Of a DNA stretch of 64,000 nt, positions 56,141-64,000 are shown piece by piece. The notes under the pieces are model-generated. The model was not told the origin of the DNA and searched no databases. It saw nothing but the letters and a program-made list of their open reading frames with translations. Each line of letters begins with the position of its first letter. Position 1 is the first letter of the stretch. A program made the translations under genes and the position numbers. Source of the stretch: Anaspis maculata (lineage: Eukaryota > Arthropoda > Insecta > Coleoptera > Scraptiidae). The DNA is taken from the NCBI GenBank assembly GCA_949128115.1, contig OX421961.1:125181050-125245049 (forward strand), read 5' to 3'.

Positions 56141-58758
56141 CGTGACCAGACAATTCGTCGCGGACAATTCGTCGCACGGACAATTCGTCGCGCGGATAAT
56201 TCGCCGCACGGACAATTCGTCGCAATTTTTTTTGCCTTTGCCTTGGTTTCACCAAGGAGAGGTTTTACTAACCCCTTTTGTATTTCCTCTTGCTTTTAGA
56301 GTTCTGATGAGCTACTTATACCTTACTGTATTATTTAACACCCTTTTGGGCACCCTTGTTTCTTCAATGTCTTTGAACCTCTCGTGAGTCCCCTTGCATT
56401 ACTCCGCTCACTTCTAGTGGTGCACCGAGTTTCCAGAGCTCTAATTCGGAACCCTATCAGGTTTCAGCCTTTCAGGTTTTTTCATGACTACCAGAATCCC
56501 AGCAAGCCCTCTGTTGTGTTCTTGTGCTATCCAGACCTCCATTGGGCCTCCTTGTGTTTTTAGTGCAAGTTAAAGCCTTTGGCGAGCCCCTTGCATTTCT
56601 CCGTGACTTTCGTAGCCGTAAGCACCTTTGTGTTTTCATGTTATATTCGGAGCCCTATCCTGGAGTTTCCTTATATTTCTTCTGAGCTCTGCTTAGCCCC
56701 CATAAATTTTTTCCGTGACTTTCGGAGCACTAGTAAGCCCCTTGTGCCTTCATATGGTGTTCGGAGCCCTGTCGGGCTCCTTACCTCCTTAAGTGTAACT
56801 GCGAGCCCTATGACCCTTACATTTTGCAAACTTGTGTTATCAAGAGCCCCACTGGACCCTAGTGTGATTTGAAGCCATGCTATGCCCACTTGTATTTCCT
56901 GTGACTTCCGGAGCAGCAAGCAGCGTTGTGCCATCATGTCATATTCAAAGCCCTACCGGGCCCTTTTGTTTCTTAAAATATAATCAAAGCTCTGATAAGC
57001 CCCAGAGCTGATAGGCTTCCAGAGAAAATACAGTTTCGGAGCACTAGTGAACCCCTTGTGCCTCTCATGTAATATTCAGCCTCCTATCGAGCCCCCTTGC
57101 GTCCTCAAGTGCCGTTATGTGTTTCATAGCTTTCAGAATTCCATTAAGCCCTCTTTCATCATCTTCTGTTATCCAGAGCTTCATTGGGCCTTCTTCTTGT
57201 ATCTTCAATGTAATTCAAAGACCTGCTGAGTTCCCTTGTATTTTCCGTTACTTTCGGAGCACTAAGCACCCTTGTGCCGTCATGTCATTCGGAGCTTTAG
57301 TAAGTCTCTTGTATCTTCATATAATATTCCGACCCTTGTTGCCCCCTCTGTGTCTGCAAGTGTAGTTTTAATTAGCCCAGTCATGTTTTTTCATGGCTCT
57401 CAGGGTATCAGTAAGCCCAGAGGTAGGTATAAGCCTCTTTTGCCTTCTTTTGTTGAACAGAACTCCGTCGGGCTCCATTGTGTCGTCTATATTATTTGAA
57501 ATCCTGCTGAGTCCCCTGGCATTTCTCCGTGGGTCATGGAGCTCCATCGGTCCCCTTTGTGCCCTAATGTATCGTTTGGAGCCCTGATAAGCCTCCTTAT
57601 GCTTTTCGTAGCTTTCAGAATTTCACTGAGCCCCCTTGTTGCCCTAGTTGCCCCCTAGGGGGCCCTCTTGTCTCTTCAACGTCTTTTAAAGACCTGCTGA
57701 TCCCATTGCATTTTCCCGTGGCTTACGGAGCTCTACCGGGCCCCATTGTGTCTTAATGTATCGTTTGGAGCCCTGATGAAACCCCTTATTCTTTGCGTAG
57801 CTTTCAGAATTCCAGTGAGCCCCCTTGTGTCTTCTTGCGTTGTGAGAGGCCTTAGTTGCCTTCCAGGAGCCCCCTTGTCTCTTCAATGTCTTTGAAGCCC
57901 TGCTGAGCCCCATAGCATTTTTCCGTGGCTTACGGAGCTCCATCGAGCCCTCTTGTTTCCTCATGTATCGTTGGAGCCCTGATGAGCCCCCTTATTCCTT
58001 CCGTAGCTTTGAGGATATCAGTGAGCCCCCTTGCTGCCCTAGTTGCCCTCTAAGGTCCTTCTTGCTCGATCAACGTCTTTTGAAGCCCTGCTGAGCCCCC
58101 TAACATTTTTCCGTGGCTCACGGAGCTCTATCGGGTTCCCTAGTACCCTCATGTATCGTTTGGAACCCTGATGAACCCTCTTTTTTTTAGCCTCCAGAAT
58201 TCCAGTGAGCCCCCTTGTGCCTTTTTGCGCTGTTATCCTTGTGATTTTTTGAGGGCCCTCATTGTTTCTTCAACGTCTTTTGAGACCCCGCTGAGCCCCC
58301 TCACTTTTTTTCTGTGTCTTTTGGAGCATTAGTGAGTTTCTTGTGCTTCCATGTGATATTCGAAGCCCTATCGGCCCCCTTGTGTCCGAAAGTGTAGTTT
58401 GGAGCCCCAATTAGCCCCATTATATTTTTACACAGCCAGCGATCTGAATTCAAGCAAACTTCGGACCCCTTGGTTTCTTCAACGCCCTGCTGAGCCCTCT
58501 TACACAGAGTACTACAGTGAGCCCCCTACTGTCTATCGGGCTCCCTTTTGTCCTCATGTGTAGTTTGGAGCCCTGATGAGCCCTATGTGTTAATTGTCCG
58601 GCCATGCATCGAGAAGTGTCGTTCCTTTTGCGACGAATTGTCGGCGCGACGAATTTTCCGTGCGACGAATTGTCCATGCGACGATTTGTCCGTGCGACGA
58701 ATTGTCCGCGACGAATTGCCCGCGACAAATTGTCCGTGCGACGAATTGTCCTAGAACC
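56141..58758. mobile_element. Satellite-filled element E2 with 9-bp duplication
   Basis: GGCCGCCAC directly precedes (56132-56140) and follows (58759-58767) the element. Just inside each end, in inverted orientation, are 5-8 copies of an oligomer GACAATTCGTCGC, often with a CACG linker (56150-56224 and 58634-58750). A perfect 9-bp duplication is typical of Mutator-like insertions. The interior from about 56290 to 58600 is the same degenerate AGCCCCCTTGTGTC satellite as in element E1, in the same orientation. In the right half, CCGTGGCTTACGGAGCTC phrases recur at 57527, 57716, 57922 and 58111. No transposase frame. Confidence 0.88.
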
Positions 58759-59022
58759 GGCCGCCACTACATTCGTCTCTAGAAAAGTCCATCGGACTCG
58801 CATTATACTATTCTAGAAAGGTCTCAAAGCACGGCACCTCCGACAATTGTGCAGATGTGTTGTCTTACTCGTGCGTTGTGATCTCCAACGAATTTTGTAA
58901 CAATACTCCTTGGGAGGGTCATCATCTCTAGTAATATAGCACAAAACTAAACTAAGTGCAGGAGTAGTAGGTACATGAGTAGTTGATGAAAATCTCCGTT
59001 GGTATAGTGAATTTTCTTTCTA

Positions 59023-60850
59023 GTGGGGCACTTCTTGAAATTAAGATGTGAGTTGACTTTTTTTCTGCTAAATTCGATGCCCCGAATAAGCTGTGCTCTG
59101 GACACAGGTCAGCTCGTAGTTCTGCATCACTCCGTTACGCCAAGGGGCGCAGCGGAATTGAATTTGCATCACGACCGGGAGTGCATTCTCATCAAACTTT
59201 CAGCTTGGCACATTTCTAGCTCGGTATTTTTTTTTCAGTTTGACGCCCCAGTACGGTTGGGCTCTAGACATGAAATGGCACGCCGTTTCGTACTACTCCG
59301 TTCCGTTTTGCCAAGGGGCGCAGTAAACGATTATCACTAGCGAGGATGCATTTCCGTCAAACTTCCAACTCGACACATTTCTAGCTCGGCTTCAATTTAA
59401 AATTTGACGCTCTGGGCGATCGGGCTCTCGACAAGAGTCGACTCACAGCTTTGTTTTGTACTACTCCGTTCCGTTAAGGGGCGCAATGAACGATTTTCTC
59501 TACCAAGAGTGCATTTTCATCAAACTTTCAACTCAACCAATTTTTAGCTCGGCTTTAATTTCAAATTCGACCTCCTGGGCGATTGGACCCTAGACACGAG
59601 TCAGCTCGCAGTTTCGTATTACTCCGTTTCGCTAAAGGGCGCAGTAAGCGATTATGGCTACCGAAAGTGCATTTTCATCAAAATTTGAACTCTACAAATT
59701 TCTAGCTCGGCTTCAATTCCAAATTTGACGCCCTAAGCAATTGGGCCCTAGACATGAGTCAGCTCGCAGTTCCGTATTACTCCGTTCCGCCAATGGGAAC
59801 AAAAATCACTTGCGAGAGTTCATTTTCATCAAACTTTAAAATCGACACATTTTTAGCTCGGCTTTAATTTCATATTCGACCCCCTAGGCGATTGGACCCT
59901 AGACACGAGTCAGCTCGCAGTTTCGTATTACTCCGTCTCGCCAAGGGGCGCAGTGAACGATTATCACTACCGAGAGTGTATTTTCATCAGACTTTCAACT
60001 CGACACATTTATGACTTGGCTTTAATTTCAAATTTGCGGCTCAAGGCCGTTGGGTCCCTGGAGAAGGCTAGTAATTTCGCACTATTCCGTCATGCCAAGG
60101 GGCGCAGTGAAATTTCAGACTGAATTTTCATCATGACCGAAAGTGCATTTTTATCAAACTTCCAACGCGGCATGTTTCTAACTAGTCATTAATTTCAAAT
60201 TGAACGTTCCGGAGCGATTTGTCCTCGACTTCGTTGCGCCAAGGGGCGCAGTAAATTTTACATTGAATTTTCATCACCACCGTGACTGCAAGTGGATTAT
60301 TATCATCAACCTTCTAACTCGGCACATTTTAAGCTCCTGGGGCGATCAGGCCCTAAACACAGTTTGGTTGGTTGGCACTTCTCCGTTGCGCCGAGGGGCG
60401 TAGTGAATTTTTATGATTTATATTTGAATGTTCATCACGACCGATAGTGTATTTCATCAAACTTTTTCAACTCTCCACATTTCTAGTTCGGCACTAATTT
60501 TATATTTAAATAAATTGCCCCATCGCGATTGGGTGTTCGACTCTCAGTTTCGCACCACTCCGTTACGCCAAGTGGCGCGCGCAGTGAAGTTTCACATTGA
60601 ACTTTCAACACGACTGAGATTGCATTGTCATCAAACTTCCAACTTGGCCAAGCCTTTCTAGCTTGGCGATAATTCCAAATTTACGCCCGAGCTGTTGATT
60701 CCTGGGCCCAGTTCGCCGTTTCGCACCATAATCCGTTGCGCTAAGGGGTGCAGTGCAATCTTACATTGAATTTGTATCATGACCGAAAGTGAGTTTCAAT
60801 TAAACTTTCAATCCAACCGAGTGAAGTTGGCGATACAAGCTTAGCATTAC
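59023..60850 (+). repeat. Satellite array, monomers of about 145-178 bp
   Basis: The phrase CTCCGTTCCGCCAAGGGGCG, followed by CAGTGAA, recurs with changes at about 59132, 59299, 59467, 59625, 59782, 59934, 60087, 60232, 60383, 60561 and 60733. Each monomer also carries GAGAGTGCATTTTCATCAAA, a CTTTCAACTCGACACATTT block and CTAGCTCGG. Copies are diverged, with several small length changes. Open frames within are incidental. A single inverted fragment of the same phrase lies at 62761-62788. Confidence 0.93.
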
Positions 60851-60900
60851 CATAAACGAACGAAAAGCGCATTTGTCCAGCGAATTGCAATTGCAATCTC

Positions 60901-61011
60901 TACAGGGTGTACGTTTTTCAAACTCGAGCATGGGTTAAATCGAAAGATACAGTCGGTGAAATTTGGGCAAGGTTCCAAGGTTGTGCATTCTCGCAAAAGG
61001 TACATCCTGTA
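60901..61011. mobile_element. Very short TACAGGGTG-ended MITE
   Basis: The left end TACAGGGTGTACGTTTTTC matches the inverted right end TACAGGATGTACCTTTTGC. About 111 bp, non-coding. It lies just beyond the satellite array. Confidence 0.7.
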
Positions 61012-61842
61012 TATTGTCACTATCATTAGACTCCTTCGTCGTTGGATCAACTTAACTAACCGGACCTGACTGATGTGTGCGTCATCACAAAAGACCTAAA
61101 ATCTTCTCAATATTTTTCTGGCACTCTTGAAGCTTTTCTCTATACTGCCCTGAACTTTTTTTATCGTTGGTTCGGAACATCCTGCATAACCAGAATCTTG
61201 GTCCACCTAAAAATTTGAAAATTGGAACAGTCAGCTATCAGAAAAATGGTCGCCCGGTTTTCAACCGAAACGACATTTCCCAGAAGCTGGTAAGCAAACG
61301 TCAGCTGTCATTGATATGTCACTTGAAACGCTACAACGCAAAACCATGATCTAAAAAGTACTCAGTGGAAGAAATTAATGTGATGAAATTAGAGTAGTAC
61401 AGAGTAGAAACAATACAGAGAAGGTTCAGACTTGGATATTTTGTTCTTTTTCTCTCTTTATTTACTTTGTGGTTGTTTAGATTGTTATTAATTTAGGGTT
61501 TTTATTGGTTATTTTGACCGTGCTTATGACCTTTTTTCCACGAAAACGACGATTTTTAACGGTTTGAAGTTTAAAACGACAGCAAATCGCAACTGCGCAT
61601 CCAGACCAAAGTGATTTGCCGTGACAGGGCAGGGAAAGGTAACTCAGAATCACTTTCGGGTCACTTTCGAGTCACTTTGAAATCCTGAAAGAAATGCATC
61701 TTTCAAGATCTCGAGATGATCTCTGTATCTACCCCGAGTCGTAAAAGGAAGACGACTTCATTGACAATAATTACTAGGACGTAAGTTTCAATCACACATG
61801 TGCGTTCTTTGATCAGCTTCAACGTCCACCGTCAGTCTGAGG
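61012..61842. other. No gene; second copy of a dispersed repeat
   Basis: 61231-61385 is the second copy of the repeat at 11045-11215, in the same orientation. Otherwise AT-rich with no gene. TCACTTTCGGGTCACTTTCG near 61650 is a short tandem. Confidence 0.6.
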
Positions 61843-62585
61843 TAGAGATGTCAAGTACAGTTACTTTTGAGTACTCGAAGTATCCGTTACTTTTATGACG
61901 AGTACTCGTTACTTTGTATCCGTTACCGAGTACGAGTACTATACGAGTAGAACAGTAGATCACCCGTACTCGCGGGCCGCGGGATTACCAGTATCAATCA
62001 CAGTACAATACAATCTTAGAGTACAATGTACAGGTACCTATGTAATAATTTCGATACCTATGCGATGCGACAGCCAGTACGATTACTACGGGACGGGAGT
62101 CCGGGTCCGGGTCGGAACAAGATTGAAAATAATATGCGGCAGCGGGTACGATTACTACGAAACTCGAGTCCGGGTCCGGGTCGGGAAAGGGAAACAAGAT
62201 TGAAAATAATATGCGCACTTCACAGCGGCAGCGAGTGTCCGAGTCCGAATCCGGATCCCCGGGACCCGAGTCCGAATCCGAATCCCCGGGACCCGAGAGT
62301 TGAGATCCGGATCCGAGTACTCGAGTAGTATGATCATGATTAGATATCACGATTCACGAGCGACTACACTAAATTATGCCTTCGGGCTTCGGATTTCCTC
62401 GCGGAATCGCGGATATCCCATCCCGTGATTATTTTTATTTATTTTTACAATTCACGACTCGAGGAGTACGAAGTAACGAAGTAGGTATAAAGTAACGAGT
62501 ATTTTTGAAAATCAGTATTCGGTACTTCGGATCCAATAAAGTAACGGATACTTTGTAACGGATAGTTACAATATTGACATCTCTA
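61843..62585. mobile_element. Non-autonomous hAT element with GTCTGAGG duplication
   Basis: Begins TAGAGATGTCAAG and ends with the inverse TTGACATCTCTA. The octamer GTCTGAGG lies directly before (61835-61842) and after (62586-62593). hAT ends and an exact 8-bp duplication make the assignment firm. Subterminal regions are full of GTTACTTT and GAGTACTCG words. The centre holds GGGTCCGGGTCGG words and a duplicated block of about 67 bases with TACGATTACTACG (near 62080 and 62147). 743 bp, no transposase. Confidence 0.93.
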
Positions 62586-62593
62586 GTCTGAGG

Positions 62594-64000
62594 TCTGACC
62601 CGCAACTGATCAGACCTCACTCACTGACAAGCGGAATAGTATCAATTCAACCCCTCAGTTACATACATACTACCAATGGTACTACATTCCTAAACACACA
62701 AAAAACATCATCTGTAATTCATGGCTACCTGTCCACTATCAGTCGTTCTGTATGCTCAACTTCACTGCGCCCTTGGCGAAACGGAGCTGTGAGATCGCGC
62801 GGCAAACAATGGACGGTGGACGGAACATATTCGAATTGATTAATTACTGGAAAAGCTTGCGAGCGCAAGAGGATATCGAACTGTTTACGCATTAATGTGG
62901 CGTTTTTACGAGCAGAGAAGACTATTCCCATAAAGTGCACCCATACAGAAAAAAATGCTCTGAGCTCTGACCCGCAGCTTTACGACTTCTCCGCCGTTAC
63001 CGAGAAAATGTCAATAGCAGCTTCTCCGGCCGTAATTTTATCTAGTATTCGCTGCTCAAAATTGCTTTAACACACGTAAGCACATAGTATTCAGATGTGC
63101 CGTGTTTGGTGGTGAATCATTAGAAATTTACTTTTATAGCATAGACATAGACGACGGGAAATTGTCAGTAAAAACTTTTCGCGGCTTGAGTTCACCAACG
63201 CTTATTTATTTAATGCTTATCTGCAGGCACACACACACCACGACAGCATTCCAAATTAATCATGAATATTCCACCCAGTACAGAGAGCTTATCGTTTTGT
63301 GTGAATCTCCTCGCGACCCGCCCGAGAGCTTGACTTTCAATTAAATCGAGATTGTGTTCGCATCAATTTTAAGCGGATGATTAAGCGACGCGCGAAGCGC
63401 TCGAATTGAAATCGCATTTCGTTTCGAGTTTGATTGAAAAATTTATTGACGAATGTACAGGGCTGTCCCGCAAGAATTTGAGCCAACCGTATCGCACCCG
63501 CCGCGGCGTGTAGGTCATAAATCTTTTGTGGAAGTTTTATTGACACCTGCGAGGTGGCGAGCAGCGCTTTGAGTTCACACCTATATGCGAATTGTACCTA
63601 CACTGCAACAAGATTGCAGCCCCAGCCATGACCTCTTTGAAGCATTTGAGGTCTTGTGAAGGACGATTGAAATTTGTACTAGGCCTTGAAATGCTACTGC
63701 GTGACTTCTGAATGATCCGGCTCGTGTACACATTCGCAAGACACCACTGAGCTTCGGTGCGATATTTTTGAGCATCCCATTTACATTCGTAAAGTTCACA
63801 CATGTCTGCAACCTCACCTCCGGGGTGGTGTGTGTGCGCGACTTGAGAGGCATCTGTATGGAAAACGAGGGCGTTACAGCTGTATTTTTTCGGAGAGTTG
63901 AAAAAGTGATGCCGAGCGACCCATAGGATATTCATAAAGGTGTTCTTATCTTGTGCCGTTTAAGGCGTTCGGCTGGCTTTTGTACCTACATAAATAATTT
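62594..64000. other. No gene recognised; inverted satellite fragment
   Basis: At 62761-62788 the inverse of the 59-61 kb satellite core (CTCCGTTTCGCCAAGGGCGC, then AGTGAA) stands alone. The rest has short frames only. A 132-residue minus-strand frame (63537-63935) has no known domain. The last kilobase is CpG-richer but shows no exon I could support. Confidence 0.45.

Noticed and set aside
56141..58758. CRISPR-like array from the regularly spaced GACAATTCGTCGC copies
   Set aside because: The repeats are nearly contiguous with 1-4 base linkers, have no unique spacers, and sit inverted at both ends of a transposon with a target duplication.
59023..60661. Open frames of 60-105 residues in the satellite array
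   Set aside because: They lie in tandem monomers and shift frame from monomer to monomer.

Overview
The window reads as eukaryotic, almost certainly insect, nuclear DNA. It has long introns, fossil transposons on every scale, short microsatellites and no operon-like gene packing. The only host gene I can support is a plus-strand gene of the quinone-oxidoreductase-like MDR family, close to synaptic vesicle membrane protein VAT-1. Two internal exons are visible (14066-14195 and 20556-20771), both in one frame and with good splice sites, separated by a 6.36 kb intron. The exons before and after were not found, so the gene probably runs off both ends or continues across very long introns. The visible GC level and frequent ACCTAC-type strings would fit a hemipteran such as a whitefly, but this is only a guess.

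Nearly everything else is mobile-element debris, and most of it is non-autonomous. Three elements have hAT-type termini with 8-bp target duplications: 35832-36882, 41767-42272 and 61843-62585. A fourth, 51908-52594, has an 8-bp duplication with one mismatch. One 2.6 kb element (56141-58758) has a perfect 9-bp duplication and arrays of a GACAATTCGTCGC oligomer inside each end. There are about a dozen MITEs of 100-200 bp, including a TAA-flanked one at 28512-28706. Several long foldback (inverted-repeat) elements occur at about 5.1-5.8, 24.0-25.1, 29.3-31.4, 33.2-37.0, 42.3-43.4, 47.0-48.5 and 50.1-51.5 kb. Many unrelated elements share the terminal string TACAGGGTG next to a TA.

Transposon-derived coding relics are few. 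A decayed THAP zinc-finger gene lies at 30342-30752 inside a small inverted-repeat element. The 3' end of a 5'-truncated LINE, with a reverse-transcriptase C-terminal frame, lies on the minus strand at 49262-49905. A tRNA-derived SINE-like head is possible at 43764-43850, minus strand.

The most unusual structures are two large elements, 39334-41750 and 56141-58758. Their termini look unrelated, yet both are filled with the same degenerate satellite (units carrying AGCCCCCTTGTGTCTTC-like cores), in the same orientation. A separate satellite of about 145-178 bp monomers occupies 59023-60850. Two GC- and CpG-rich patches (26926-27330 and 54840-55350) are the only places that look like possible promoters or 5' exons of other genes, but no gene could be tied to them. 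Everything was read by eye. Boundaries of diverged repeats are approximate to some tens of bases, and no identity percentages were computed.
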